From Saccopteryx bilineata (lineage: Eukaryota > Chordata > Mammalia > Chiroptera > Emballonuridae): a stretch of DNA of 64,000 bases. A program made the translations under genes and the position numbers. Below, piece by piece: positions 10,601 through 21,129 of the stretch. The stretch lies in contig NC_089490.1 in the NCBI RefSeq assembly GCF_036850765.1, forward strand, positions 99,250,074-99,314,073, given 5' to 3'. The notes under the pieces are model-generated. The model did no database searches. It saw only the letters and a program-made list of their open reading frames with translations, and was not told the origin of the DNA. Every line of letters begins with the position of its first letter. The first letter of the stretch is position 1.

Positions 10601-11471
10601 GGACCTGGGTTTTAAAGAGCATTTTATGAATTTGACTCCAATGGCAAGAGAAGTGAAGGCAAAAATTAATGAATGGGACTACATCAGACTAAGAAGTTTT
10701 TGCTCAGCAAGAGAAACTGATAACAAAATAAACAGAAAGCCAACTAAATGGGAAATGATATTTTCAAACAACAGCTCAGATAAGGGCCTAATATCCAAAA
10801 TATACAAAGAACTCATAAAACTCAACAGCAAACAAACAAACAATCCCATAAAAAAATGGGAAGAGGATATGAACAGACACTTCTCCTAGGAAGAAATACA
10901 AATGGCCAACAGATATATGAAAAGATGCTCATCTTCTTTAGCTATTAGAGAAATGCAAATCAAAACAGCAATGAGATACCACCTCACACCTGTTCGATTA
11001 GCTATTATTAGCAAGACAGGTAATAGCAAATGTTGGAGAGGCTGTGGAGAAAAAGGAACCCTCATACACTGTTGGTGGGAATGTAAAGTAGTACAACCAT
11101 TATGGAAGAAAGTATGGTGGTTCCTCAAAAAACTGAAAATAGAACTACCTTATGACCCAGCAATCCCTCTACTGGGTATATACCCCAAAAACTCAGAAAC
11201 ATTGATACGTAAAGACACATGCAGCCCCATGTTTATTGCAGCATTGTTCACAGTGGCCAGGACATGGAAACAACCAAAAAGCCCATCAATAGATGACTGG
11301 ATAAAGAAGATGTGGCACATATACACTATGGAATACTACTCAGCCATAAGAAATGATGACATCGGAACATTTACAGCAAAATGGTGGGATCTAGATAACA
11401 TGATACGAAGCGAAATAAGTAAATCAGAAAAAACCAGGAACTGCATTATTCCATACGTAGGTGGGACATAA
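7654..11471 (+). pseudogene. LINE-1 ORF2 (endonuclease/reverse transcriptase), inactivated
   Basis: In life ORF2p nicks target DNA and reverse transcribes L1 RNA in place. The expected start codon reads ATA (7654), so the ATG appears lost. The APE-like endonuclease follows: ITLNVNGLN, the QETHL motif, IYAPNQ, GDLNTP and SRIDHMLGHK. The usual catalytic SDH motif reads SDY (codon 8335-8337). Reverse transcriptase carries [38 protein letters not shown] and an intact FADD box (9742-9753). The C-terminus keeps the CX3CX7HX4C cysteine motif (11031-11094) and ends at TAA 11469-11471. Breaks: TAG at 8428-8430, a frameshift in an A run at 9933-9939 with TAA at 9940-9942, TAA at 10275-10277 and TAG at 10887-10889. 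The protein resumes in register after each. Full length would be about 1,270 codons, typical for L1. Confidence 0.93.
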
Positions 11472-11752
11472 AAGTGAAACTAAGAGACATTGATAAGAGT
11501 GTGGTGGTTACGGGGGGAGGGGGGAATGGGAGAGGGAAAGGGGGAGGGGGAGGGGCACAAAGAAAACAAGATAGAAGGTGACAGAGGACAATCTGACTTT
11601 GGGTGACGGGTATGCATCATAATTGAACGACAAGATACCCTGGTCTTGTTATCTTTGAATATATGTATCCTGATTTATTGATGTCACCCCATTAAAAAAA
11701 TAAAATTATTTAAAAAAAAAACACACATAATTATAATAACAGCAAAAAAAAA
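11472..11752 (+). other. LINE-1 3' UTR with G-rich tract and poly(A) signal
   Basis: Short L1 3' UTR. Bases 11512-11556 are a polypurine tract with at least six runs of three or more G, the G-quadruplex-prone block conserved in mammalian L1 3' UTRs. An AATAAA (11699-11704) just upstream of A-rich sequence is the likely polyadenylation signal. The tail spans about 11711-11752 with non-A interruptions. Confidence 0.8.
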
Positions 11753-11850
11753 AAAATCTTAGTGATGACATTTAGTAGAATCAGGACACAAATCAAGACT
11801 GAATTAAAATCTAGTGTTCTTCCTACCCTATCAAGTTGTAGTATTGCTCT
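11753..11850 (+). repeat. MIR SINE, right part, after the LINE-1
   Basis: Beginning with the duplicated aaaatcttag, the sequence continues a MIR-like right arm (acatttagtagaatcagg, then aatctagtgttcttcc), the order expected if the L1 landed inside a MIR. It is degraded, so the family call rests mainly on continuity with 3825-3938. Confidence 0.45.
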
Positions 11851-12149
11851 CTGGCTAGATATAAGGATGTAGGTGAGCTCACCCCTTAAAATCATGGGTG
11901 AAGTGATAGGACATTTGAAGGAGGTGAAAGCTATCTGAATTCCATATGAATATTGAATAATGTGTCCGTAAATAAATATCTGACTAAACTTGAACATTAT
12001 TGTTTTAAAACTGTAGACTTATTAGCATGCTTCATCCTGTGCAATTCTTGGCAAATACCTTGAACAGAAACCCAAATAGTCAGTTCAGTGGAAAAAAATG
12101 CATATCTTTCTTGAGAAGAATTATATTAACCAAGTTTTCAGAGACCACG

Positions 12150-12660
12150 ATGCCAAATTAATGTACTCTAAGAAATATAAGATCAGGAAGGATAGCCTGT
12201 TGTCTCCCTGAGCACATGCTACATGAAATACTGTTGTGTTTTTCTTGTATTATTTGTTCACAATTCTCTTTCTCACCTTTGCCATGCTTAACTAAGGGCA
12301 GAGTATATTTACCTGCCCTCATTGACTTTGGTCTTGGCCATGTGACCTGACTTGACCAATGGAATATGAAGGGCATGCTGTGCAAAACATCCAATCAAAG
12401 CTTTAAATGTGCTTGCATGGTTTGGCTTGTACTTGTGTTGCTGCCCTGCATAGTGAGAAGAGGATGCCCAAATCTGGTCCTTCATTTTGAGTCCCGGAAC
12501 CAGAGACATCTGGGACAGATTTTAACGCAACCTGAATTCTAAAGTAGAGCTACCACAGCCAATCAAAAGTGTATGAGCAAGAAACAAATGTTTGTAGTTG
12601 AAAGCTACTGAGGTTTTTGCATTGCTTGTTATGAAATATTATTATACAACAATAGCTGAC
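12150..12660 (+). repeat. Ancient LTR-like repeat (tentative MaLR/ERVL type)
   Basis: The ending gagcaagaaacaaatgtttg, then aaagctactgaggtttttgc and a terminal caatagctgacc, resembles the 3' end of old mammalian MaLR or ERVL LTRs that finish with 'aagccactgag ... agctgactg'. The upstream part (ggccatgtgacctgacttgacc) is also of that kind. There are no flanking duplications and no coding capacity. An old LINE 3' end is the alternative. Confidence 0.4.
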
Positions 12661-13439
12661 CAATCAGGAAGGTCGTGCTTGAGCATGGGATGGGGTCAGA
12701 TGGCTCAGGGCCTCAGCCTCACATACGTCCTCTGTGGGGACATATCTGCCACTTGATCCAGATAGGATGAGTCCTTGGATCTGATCACCTTCTTTCCTGA
12801 ATGGGCGTTCCTATTCTCAACTTCTTCCTTTGTTGCTGTCTTACTATCTGCTCTTCTCATCAACATAGTCTTTTTTATCAGTGGAAAATTCTTTTAAGTG
12901 AGAGTTCACTTTTCTCTTTTATGTTTACTTTAAATTTTTACTTCCAGAGAATAATTGTTTTTCCCTAATTTCTAGTTGGATAAGGGCCTGCTTCATTTGA
13001 ACCTCTTTGCAGAAACAATATCAACTATCGTTAAGTCTGGACCATTTGGCAAGCAAGAAGGAAGCTCCTGCTAAGCTATACTTACAGTTAAAATTAAACT
13101 ACAGCTCATATCAAGCAGTTGAGGGGAGGAGCATGGCGTGATTAGGGCAAACAAGCACTGGGATCTACTTATCTCCCTGAAGTGAGGGTGGGAGGAGGGT
13201 GGTTGTAAACTGATTAACCCTGATTGCTGACCACCTGTTGGGAAGAGTGAGAGGAGGGGAGGGGAAGCTGAACAATGTGGCTCAGAGTGAGCATTAGCAG
13301 GATGGCCAGGCAGGAGGTGTTCTAGGTCTCCCAACCCCAATTCTAGCAAATCTACCTTGTTGGAAATTGACCATGTCAAGCATTGTGCTTGAAGTAGGGA
13401 GGATTCTAGGTAAAACCAACATTTAATAAACCATAGAGT
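12661..13439. other. No gene recognised
   Basis: Unassigned sequence. The minus-strand frame at 13071-13379 (102 codons) covers a G-rich stretch on the + strand and has no recognisable domain. No repeat, RNA gene or regulatory array is identified. Confidence 0.45.
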
Positions 13440-13680
13440 CTCAGGATAAAAACTTCAAGTTCATGGTTTAGGGTACCTGGGCTTGTACCCTGCCTTATCA
13501 TCACTGTAATCTGTGTCACACAAGTCAACTACATCTTACCTCACCAGTTACATAGAAATAGTTGGTGTTCATAACCTAGGGCTTTTATAAGTTAAAACGC
13601 ATAATATGCATAAGTAAATACTCAAAATAACACTTAAAACATAGTAAGCAGTCAATAAATATGACTTATTTATAAGATGT
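13440..13680 (-). repeat. MIR SINE (antisense)
   Basis: The order of motifs on the + strand (ctgccttatcatcactgtaa, then acatcttacctcacc, then catagtaagcagtcaataaa) is that of a MIR read from its 3' tRNA-unrelated side, so the element lies on the minus strand. Divergence is high, typical of this pan-mammalian family. Confidence 0.55.
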
Positions 13681-13889
13681 ACAGGGTCATCAGAACTTTG
13701 ATACCAAATGTAAGATAATCTTTATGTCTAAGGAACTTAGAGCCTCATCAAAAAAACTTTACTATTTATCTATAAAAATGTAACTAGCACAGATAATAAT
13801 ATATATTAGAAAAGGAAATTATAAATATTGGTGTGTATTTTATATTTTAGCATAAGGTGAGGTTTTTCAGTGTTGGAAAGATAGGAATC

Positions 13890-14330
13890 ATCATTATGAG
13901 ACTGGATGAATAATTTACGTACCATCACACAATGGAGGACTATGCAGCTACAAAAAGAAGAAGAACTCTAGATTCTTATTGTGATGGTCTCCAGGCTAAA
14001 TTGTTAACAGAAAAACTACACAGTCCTAATCTGAGTATGTAGCATGCTACCTTTGGTAAGAAATAAAATTATATAAAAATCTATGTGGTTATTTGCTTAC
14101 TTGTGAAATAAGAGATACTGGAAAGATTAAGTCAGTTTTAATAAAAATAGCTACTTTTATGGATTGGGACAATAAAAACCAGACTTCTTTGAGTATAATT
14201 ATTAGTATAGTTTCAATTTTTGATCATGTAAATAATTTACATATTCAACAGTCAAAATTAATTCAAAGGATTAAAAAAGATAAGCCCTCAAATGGAAATG
14301 AATGGAAAGAAATCAGCCTGATTCTATAGC
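13890..14330 (+). repeat. Old LINE-1 3' end (L1M-like)
   Basis: The text cacacaatggaggactatgc, then gtctccaggctaaattgtta and gcatgctacctttggtaaga matches the remembered order of old L1ME-type ORF2 end and 3' UTR. No ORF survives. The 78-codon frame at 14093-14329 is a chance opening in this AT-rich tail. Confidence 0.5.
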
Positions 14331-14535
14331 AGAATGATAACATAATCATACAGAAAAGGACTTATACCACATAACTTTTGAGCACAATGCTCAGACTATT
14401 TGTAAGTGAGATATATAATTAAGAACAACTAAAAAGAAACCTTAAACTTCATTTAGTGATTTTGTTGTTAGTAGTAGTAACATTGATATTATAGATTTGA
14501 AACTACTCTATATATAGTGTATGAAAAGAAATGTT

Positions 14536-14728
14536 GCCTTTGCCAAGTAGCTCAATTGGTTAGACCTTCATCTTGATACACCATGGTTGTGGGTTTGATC
14601 CCTGACCAGGGTACATAAAAGAATCAACCAAATAGTGAATAAATAAGTGGGAAAACAAATTAATATTTCTCCCTCTCTCTCTTTTTTCCTTTCTCTCTCT
14701 TGCTAAAAATAAATGAATAAAAATTTAA
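14536..14728 (+). mobile_element. Short tRNA-derived SINE (VES type)
   Basis: It begins with a tRNA-like head (tagctcaattggttaga as box A, gtgggtttgatccctgacc as box B), continues with gaatcaaccaaatagtgaat, passes through a (CT)-rich stretch and ends in aaaataaatgaataaaaat. A 7-bp direct repeat, aaatgtt, flanks it (14529-14535 and 14729-14735). About 190 bp and clearly diverged. Such SINEs are transcribed by RNA polymerase III and moved by L1 proteins. Confidence 0.75.
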
Positions 14729-15261
14729 AAATGTTAATGTTATTATAAACCAAGATATTCTAATGTAAATATAAAACCAAAGACAGTAATAAAATCCTGT
14801 AATTTAATTTTAACTTGGAAGAGATCAATATAAATTTGTAATTTCTAAACCACTAAGGGATTTATAAACAATATAACCCCATAGCAATGAGCCCATTTAA
14901 TACTGGATCTTGTCCTCTAAATCCCACTCCCTATTCAAAGGAACCAGAGCTCATTAAAGAAATGGCTAATTCTAGATTTGGGGTGGAGGATGATATGAAC
15001 AAAGGCATGTAGTACTGGAAGACAAAGAAACACTCAGAGACTAACAATTGTGTCAAAGGGTTCACGAGCAATTCCATGTGACTTTCATTGCCCTTAGGTT
15101 ATGGCAATTTAAGATTCAAAGAATAAGAATTGTAATGAAGTTTAAAATGTTGAATAACACAAAGCATGAATTTGTAGTAAGAGGGAGAGTCATTTGAGAA
15201 TATTGAAAGTGGTCATTACATTGACTTTTTAAATGTAATAATTAAAAATAAACCAAAACTG

Positions 15262-15654
15262 GCCCTGGCTGGTTGGCTCAGTGGTAGAGCATTGGCCTGG
15301 AGTGTGGATTTGATTCCTGGTTTGATTCCTGTCCAGGGCATACAGGAGAAATGCCCATCTGCTTCTCCACCTTTCCCCCCTCCTTTCTATCTATCTCTCT
15401 CTTCCCCTCCCCTAGCCAAGGCTCCATTGAAGCAAAGTTGGCCTGGGCACTGAGGATGGCTCCATGGCCTCTGCCTCAGGTGCTAGAATGGCTCCAGTTG
15501 CAGTGGACCAATGCCCCAGAGGGGCAGAGACTGGACCCCTATTGGGCATGCCAGGTGGATCTCGGTTGAGCGCATGTAAAAGTCTGTCTGTCTGCCTCTC
15601 CCTCACTTCTCACTTCAGAAAAAAAAATTGAAACAAACAAACAAACAAATAAAT
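15262..15654 (+). mobile_element. Full-length Ves-type SINE
   Basis: A tRNA-derived head (ggccctggctggttggctca, then ggtagagcattggcc) is followed by the cacaggagaa-like linker, tgcccatctgcttctccacc, a CT-rich segment, gccaaggctccattg, the aggatggctccatggcctct body and a tail of aaac/aaat units. The flanks aaccaaaact and aacccaaact form an imperfect target-site duplication. The B box is disturbed by a small local duplication (gatttgattcctggtttgat), so transcription is unlikely. Frames over it on both strands are not genes. Confidence 0.85.
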
Positions 15655-15752
15655 AAACCCAAACTAAAAGTAAAGGATTTACTATATGCTTTTTAGGAAG
15701 AACTATATAGTTCAACTCTGGTTGTTGAGAAAAAATTTAAAAAAAAAAATCC

Positions 15753-16145
15753 AGCCCTGGCTGGTTGGCTCAGTGGCAGAACGTCAGCCTGGCATGTGGA
15801 AGTCCCAGGTTTGCTTCTGGGTTAGGGTACATAAGAGAAGTGACCATCTTCTTCTCCATCCTTCCCCTTCCTTTTTCTTCTCTCTTTTTCTCTCTCTCTC
15901 TCTCTCCACCTCCTGCCATCATTGCTCGAATGATCCAAGCAAGTTAGCCCTGAGCACTGAGGATGGCTCCAGGTGTCTCCACAGGCACTAAAAATGGCTC
16001 GGTTGCCAAGCAACACAGCAGCAGTCCCAGATGGGCAGAGCATCGCTTGGTAGGAGGCTTGCCAGGTGGATCCTGGTTGAGATGCATGTGAGAGTCTGTC
16101 TCTGCCTCCTCACTTCTCAGTTAATAATAATAATAATAATAATAA
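15753..16145 (+). mobile_element. Ves-type SINE, older copy
   Basis: It has the same architecture as the neighbouring copy 100 bp upstream in the same orientation: agccctggctggttggctca head, gaagtgaccatcttcttctc linker, expanded CT tract, gaggatggctccaggtg body and a (AAT)n tail at about 16126-16145. It is more diverged than the upstream copy. The two are separated by about 100 bp of non-SINE sequence, so they are independent insertions rather than a tandem duplication. Confidence 0.82.
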
Positions 16146-16169
16146 AATCTCACAACTAAGTGTAGAAGA

Positions 16170-16598
16170 ATGATGGGATTAGAAAAAAATCAGCATTTTG
16201 CAGCTTCTGGTGAAATTCTTGATTTAGACAAAGATTGTAAGTGGGTGGGAAAACAGCATTAAAAAACATTGAAAGGTAAATATGCACTGGATGATAGGTA
16301 ATATTATGGAATTATTGTTAATTTTCTTAAGTGTCACAGTGGAATTATGTTTTATGTAGGAGAAGGCGTTTAATTTTAGAAGCTGCTGCTGAAGTATTTG
16401 CAGGGAAAATGTGTGTCATCTGCAATTTACTTTCAAACGATCTAACAAAAAACGAATGCACACACATTTATACATAAAGCAAATAAGAAAGAATAGAAAT
16501 AATTGGTGAATCTAGGTGGTAGTGAAATTGATATTTATCAGACCTAATATCCTTTCAATTTTCTATATGTTTGAAGTTTTTCATAATACAACATTGGC

Positions 16599-16629
<31 letters not shown>

Positions 16630-16640
16630 GAGAGACTCTT
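16170..16640 (+). repeat. Ancient LINE- or DNA-type 3' end plus A/GA tract
   Basis: Phrases such as ggtaatattatggaattatt, agctgctgctgaagtatttg and ggtgaatctaggtggtagtg recall a widespread old mammalian repeat whose exact family I cannot name. It ends at a pure A run and (GA)n (about 16601-16636). No coding function. Confidence 0.35.
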
Positions 16641-18190
16641 CTCACTCGATGTTTTTAGTGACTTTAATGATTTTGAAATGTCTATATTATTGACAAGCTC
16701 TTCCATTAGATTTTAGTCAAGCGTAAGCCACATTAATGCCAGCACTAATCATGCCTATTTCTCTGTTATAGAATTTATTTCTCTGCTATTAATAGTAATT
16801 TCCAGGCAAGATGAGCTGTGAGAGGATTTGTCCTTTAGTAATACTGGTTTGTGTTTTGTTTTTCTGTGACTGTCATGTCAGATTCTAGAAAAAAAAATCC
16901 ATCTAGCCCTGTTGTTACCACTGATCAAGTTTGAAAGAATGTCATATATCTTCTCTCAGAACCGTTTGAATAAGAGTCAGATTCCATGTAAAAGATAGGT
17001 TGCTTGCAAAACTAATACATCAGAACTACTATGCACTATTTTGGGATTTGAGGAAATGTACTGACTTTTTAAAAAATGTATTTAAGACCCAAATGATTTG
17101 GTTCAGGGATCCAATGAGATAAGAAAAAAAATCTATGAAAATTTATCTCAGAAACAAGGCAGATCAAGATTTATTTTCATACTGCCTGAGGGATCTTGAT
17201 GTGAACCCGACATTAAGATTTCACCCTAGTGGATATGTGTGAGCACCATGCATGACGTAGGGGAGAAGAGACTGAATGGAAAATATTGTGTTAATCTCTG
17301 TGAACCATTATGTAGCTATTTCTTCTGTATGTGTGTATCCATATGTATTCCCTCTCAAATACTTCATTCACATCTTTCCCACCACTACCCGTGACAGCAG
17401 AACTCTTCCCTCTCTCCCTTTCTGCCAGTTCCTTTCATACAGTTGGAGTCCTGCTGTCAGTCATTAAATACTCAAGCATTCCAGAGAGCCAGGGTTCCTG
17501 TTTTTCCATGGCTTTCCTGTCACCAAGGTGGGGGACTGGACTTTATGGACAGAATAGCATCTACCAACAATTGGAAAGGCAAGGTTAGCACTGTTATTGA
17601 TACCCTGCTGCTTTAATCCCCACCCCTACGAAAGAGTAGACCTCTGAGGCAGGTAAGCAGTTTTCAAGCGAGACCTAAACCACCTACAAAGAGAGGCGCC
17701 ATGAGGAGGACTGAAGTGGTCATTTTAATGAAAACAAAACAAAACAAAAGACAAATAATAGGTTGTTAATATCATTTGATTCAATTAGAAATGGTTATTT
17801 GTTTAGATCTGCAATAAAGAAATACTAGAAAGATAAAGCAGAAACCCCTGTCCCTTCTTTAACAGTTTTATTTCTGAAAGCCCTGCCATGAAGTGAAAAA
17901 ACTTCTTTTTTAAAATCAATTCTAATTGGAAAAAATTGTGATGCATTCCACTCAGCCCAAAATACCCAAATGATATTCACAGGTAGAAAAAATATGATCA
18001 ATTGAACATTAGAAATAAATTTTTATAACTAATAAACCATAATTTGAAAGAGAGAAGGTAGACCTGTGCCTGGTATTTTCCAGTCGTGGGAATGAGTGGG
18101 AAAGACCGGAAGGGAGAGCAGTAGTACGAGGGCTCCTGGGGGCCGGAGCACGTGGGGCCTCTACTTATACAGGGGACATAGGAAGGACCT
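16641..18190. other. No gene recognised
   Basis: About 1.5 kb with no identifiable repeat, RNA gene or supported coding region. The 17276-17588 frames (63 and 85 codons) overlap each other in different frames and show no domain or conserved splice context. Confidence 0.45.
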
Positions 18191-18199
18191 GGATTTCTG

Positions 18200-18345
18200 T
18201 TTCTTTGAAATGGGAAGCCTTTGCAGATTTTGAGCAGTTGTCATGATCAGGATTTTAACAGGATGAGTCTGGCTGCTGTATTGAGATTGGACTGTAGGAA
18301 GATAATGACAGAATAGGAAACTCTTAGGAGATTCCTACAATACTC
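18200..18345 (-). repeat. L2 LINE fragment (antisense)
   Basis: The text gaagcctttgcagattttga, then gatgagtctggctgctgtat is the reverse complement of a stretch familiar from the L2 3' region. It stops where a sense L2-like fragment starts, giving a head-to-head pair. Confidence 0.5.
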
Positions 18346-18359
18346 TAAATGCCAGAATG

Positions 18360-18780
18360 GCTTTATGAACATACATATCTGACTATGCCGTCCTATGACT
18401 CAAAATTCTTTACTGACTTTCCAATATGAGTAGAATAAAATTGACACTCTTTGAATAGCTTCTAAGGTTAGTCATGATTTGTTACCTTCTACCATTTTGA
18501 TCTCGTCCCGTGCTAGTCCTGACCACCGCGCCCCTACCCCCATTCTCTGGCCTAATTGACAGCCTGATAAATGCCCATTGGATTTTTATGACACAGTTTA
18601 AATCTTCCTCTTCTAAGAAGACTCCCCTGAGTTTACCTATGTTTCCACCCCACAATTGATTTAAACACTTGTTTCTTGTAATATTAATGTTTTTGGCTCT
18701 CTCCCCACTAGAATATATACTCCCTAAGGTTAAGGACTCTACGTTTCATCCTGTTACATTGAAATGACCAAGGAGAGTTA
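18360..18780 (+). repeat. L2 LINE 3' fragment (sense)
   Basis: Landmarks tttactgactttccaatatg, ctctccccactagaatatat and actccctaaggttaagg follow the L2 3' end order. There is no ORF. It is highly diverged and ends about 120 bp before the younger hAT insertion. Confidence 0.5.
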
Positions 18781-18898
18781 AATGAATGCCTTTAACTATG
18801 GAATATGTGTTGGCTTTCTCGATATGCAGTCCAGGGCAGGGGAGTGGAAGAAGGTGGAATAGAAGTGCTGGATTTTGAGATCACATGAGTTACTAGGT

Positions 18899-19218
18899 CA
18901 GGGGTCGGGAAACTTTTTGGCTGAGAGAGCCATGAACACCACATATTTTACAATGTAATTCCATGAGAGCCATACAATGACCCGTGTACATTATGCATTA
19001 TCCAATAAAAATTTGGTGCTGTCCCAGAGGACAGCTGTGATTGGCTCCAGCCACCCACAACCATGAACATGAGCGGTAGGAAATGAATGGATTGTAATAC
19101 ATGAGAATGTTTTATATTTTTAACGTTATTTTTTTATTATTAAAGATTTGTCTGCGAGCCAGATGCAGCCATCAAAAGAGCCACATCTGGCTCGTGAGCC
19201 ATAGGTTCCCGACCCCTG
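18899..19218. mobile_element. hAT internal-deletion derivative, perfect 8-bp TSD
   Basis: The 320-bp element starts caggggtcgggaaac and ends gttcccgacccctg, flanked by exact 8-bp duplications tactaggt (18891-18898 and 19219-19226). Its left 80 bp and right 240 bp match the two ends of the 2,630-bp transposon at 40284-42913. The junction is at acaat (18974-18978), a 5-base sequence found at both breakpoints in the larger element (40358-40362 and 42685-42689). It has no transposase and would have depended on one supplied in trans. Sequence similarity to the parent is high, so both were probably active in the same period. Confidence 0.92.
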
Positions 19219-19271
19219 TACTAGGTTATTGTTTTTTCCTTACTCTTAAAAGATTCCAGAGGCCACTGAAA

Positions 19272-19278
19272 TCCTTCC

Positions 19279-19332
<54 letters not shown>
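19272..19332. repeat. (CT)n and (TTTC)n microsatellite
   Basis: About 48 bases of alternating CT followed by ttctttctttct. It abuts the tail side of the minus-strand SINE that follows. Confidence 0.9.
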
Positions 19333-19518
19333 AGATTTTATTTATTGATTTTAAAGAGAGAAGAGAGAGAGAGAGAAAGAAGGGGGGAGGAGCAGGAAGC
19401 ATCAAGTAATAGTAGTTGCTTCTCATATGTGACTTGACTGGGCAAGCCCAGGATTTCAAACCAGTGACCTCAGCATTCCAGGTAGATGCTTTATCCACTG
19501 CTCCACCACAGGTCAGGC
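19333..19518 (-). mobile_element. Short tRNA-derived SINE (Rhin-like), antisense
   Basis: Read on the minus strand it begins gcctgacctgtggtggagca, then gtggataaagcatctacctg, continues to the gcttgcccagtcaag-type linker and a CT-rich region, and ends with aatcaataaataaaatct. This is the shape of Rhin-type SINEs described from horseshoe bats, recalled from memory. About 185 bp, moderately diverged. Confidence 0.7.
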
Positions 19519-20094
19519 AGGCTAGCACTTATTTTCATGGTTGTGTTAATATTTATTTTACTCAAATCTCCAAGAATGCTATTTTATAAGACTTAATGGA
19601 GAAATGCCTATCCCTCAAATTTTGCAAACTATTTCCCCCAAAATATCAGCTTCTAAGATGTTTCTCCCCACTTGTTCTGCATGTTTAATTTTTTTTTAGC
19701 AGGTCTCCCAGTTGAGACTGGAAAGTACAGCATCTCCCCACAGTTCTTTCGATAGCGGTCATTAAGACAGTCTTTTGTCTCATCATGTAGATCATTAATG
19801 AAGCTGTTAACTAACACTGGAGCTTCATTGATTCCTGGGGCAGGGTTACCAGACATCTCTGTAATGCAACACACCACCTTTATTCTTGGTTTCTGTCATC
19901 AGCCTTCAGCTCTTAGCCAGCATAGAATGCTGGAGTCCAAATCCAATCCAATTTGAACTCATTTTGCAAGTAAGACTTTATTAGATACTTTATTAAGTGT
20001 TTAACCAAAATTAGGTTATGTTACATCTTGATTTCCTCTCTCTTCTATTACTTATGCAATTCCCACCCACTCCCCCCAAAAAAAGAAAAGGGGA
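19519..20094. other. No gene recognised
   Basis: Unassigned sequence containing a minus-strand 74-codon frame (19653-19877) without recognisable features. No repeat call can be supported. Confidence 0.4.
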
Positions 20095-20169
20095 GAAAGG
20101 AAGGAAGGAAGGAAGGAAGGAAGGAAGGAAGGAAGGAAGGAAGGAAGGAAGGAGAGAAAGAAAGAAAAA

Positions 20170-20225
<56 letters not shown>

Positions 20226-20236
20226 AAAAAGAAGCA
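20095..20236. repeat. Compound microsatellite (GGAA)n(GAAA)n
   Basis: About 13 copies of ggaa pass into about 17 copies of aaag/gaaa with a few interruptions. Low-complexity frames on both strands (Lys/Arg/Glu or Phe/Leu/Ser/Pro repeats) cross it and are not genes. Confidence 0.95.
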
Positions 20237-20309
20237 ACTAGGTTTGCTCAGCTTCATTCAGTCTCAAAACCCAGGCTGCTTATTGCCCATGGTTCTGTTA
20301 TCATCTAAT

Positions 20310-20667
20310 CAGTAGTAGTCAACCTGGTCCCTACCGCCCACTAGTGGGTGTTCCAGCTTTCATGGTGGGCGGTAGCAGAGCAACCAAAGTATAAATAAAA
20401 AGATAGATTTAACTATAGTAAGTTGTTTTATAAAGATTTATTCTGCCAAACAGCAAAAATCAGACATAATGTACTTGGTAAGTAATTATTATATGCTTTA
20501 ACTTGCTGTAACTCTGTTTTATAAATTTTATAAAGTAAAGTTACTTCCCTACTTTATAAATCACCATTACTGTGGAACTGGTGGGCAGTTAGAAAATTTT
20601 ACTACTAACAGAGTAGTAGGTATAAAAAAGAAGTGGGTGGTAGGTATAAAAAGGTTGACTAGCCCTG
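20310..20667. mobile_element. hAT-like non-autonomous element, TIRs but no clear TSD
   Basis: The left end cagtagtagtcaacctgg, followed by tccctaccgccca, and the right end gggtggtaggtataaaaagg, followed by ttgactagccctg, form imperfect inverted repeats of about 30 bp around a 358-bp AT-rich body. Internal half-palindromes such as cgcccactagtgggtg are visible near the left end. Flanking octamers (catctaat and aatgtttg) do not match, so the target-site duplication is decayed or the ends are slightly misplaced. No coding capacity. Confidence 0.72.
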
Positions 20668-21129
20668 AATGTTTGCAGATGCTAGCTATCAGGGTCCCTA
20701 TCTTGCTTCTTTATGAAATCAGTGCCACATCAGCTTATATCAAAATTTCACACCTCCTTAAACCTCACTTGTTTTAGACTGAAAGTCCCACCTGATTAAT
20801 GATGCTTAGAGCTGGAAGTATCCCCAGAGGTACTAAATAATGTGGTTTCCAACGTATTTTTTCTCAAAATTCTGTCTTCCCAAAGATGCTTTAGGGACCA
20901 GAGGGAAGTGATAAGGAAGGAGCCCAGAAAAGAGGGTTCCTTCTTCCTGCTTTAATCAGAGCAATCCAGTTTTTATCTGTCTTAGGTATTAGTGTTCCAT
21001 GTCCTCTAGTCCATATGGAGCTTTTGTGTAAGTTAGAAAAAGTTACCCTCCCTCAGGGCAGACACAGACCCCCTAGCTACATTTTGAACAACATTTGACT
21101 TCCAAAAAGGGGCTCTGATGCTAAAAATT

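Larger units (their letters stand above)
3939..11752 (+). mobile_element. Near full-length LINE-1 retrotransposon
   Basis: This 7.8-kb non-LTR retrotransposon has every expected part in order: 5' UTR (3939-6323), ORF1 (6324-7344), inter-ORF spacer (7345-7653), ORF2 (7654-11471), G-rich 3' UTR and an A-rich tail. It is flanked by a 10-bp target-site duplication, aaaatcttag, at 3929-3938 and 11753-11762, so the 5' end is probably complete. L1 encodes an RNA-binding ORF1 protein and an endonuclease/reverse transcriptase that insert new copies by target-primed reverse transcription. This copy is dead because ORF2 has three in-frame stops and a frameshift, but most of both proteins remains readable, so it is moderately young. 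An A-rich stretch after a polyadenylation-like signal (11699-11704) is partly diluted by non-A bases (acacacataattataataac), which suggests an aged tail. Confidence 0.95.

Noticed and set aside
15262..16145. Tandem duplication of a SINE
   Set aside because: The two neighbouring copies differ in divergence, tail type and internal indels and are separated by unrelated sequence, so they are independent insertions.
20018..20315. Lys/Glu/Arg- and Phe/Leu/Pro-rich frames of 61-96 codons
   Set aside because: They are translations of the GGAA/GAAA microsatellite. The same reasoning excludes the frames at 37096-37563 and 44887-45363.
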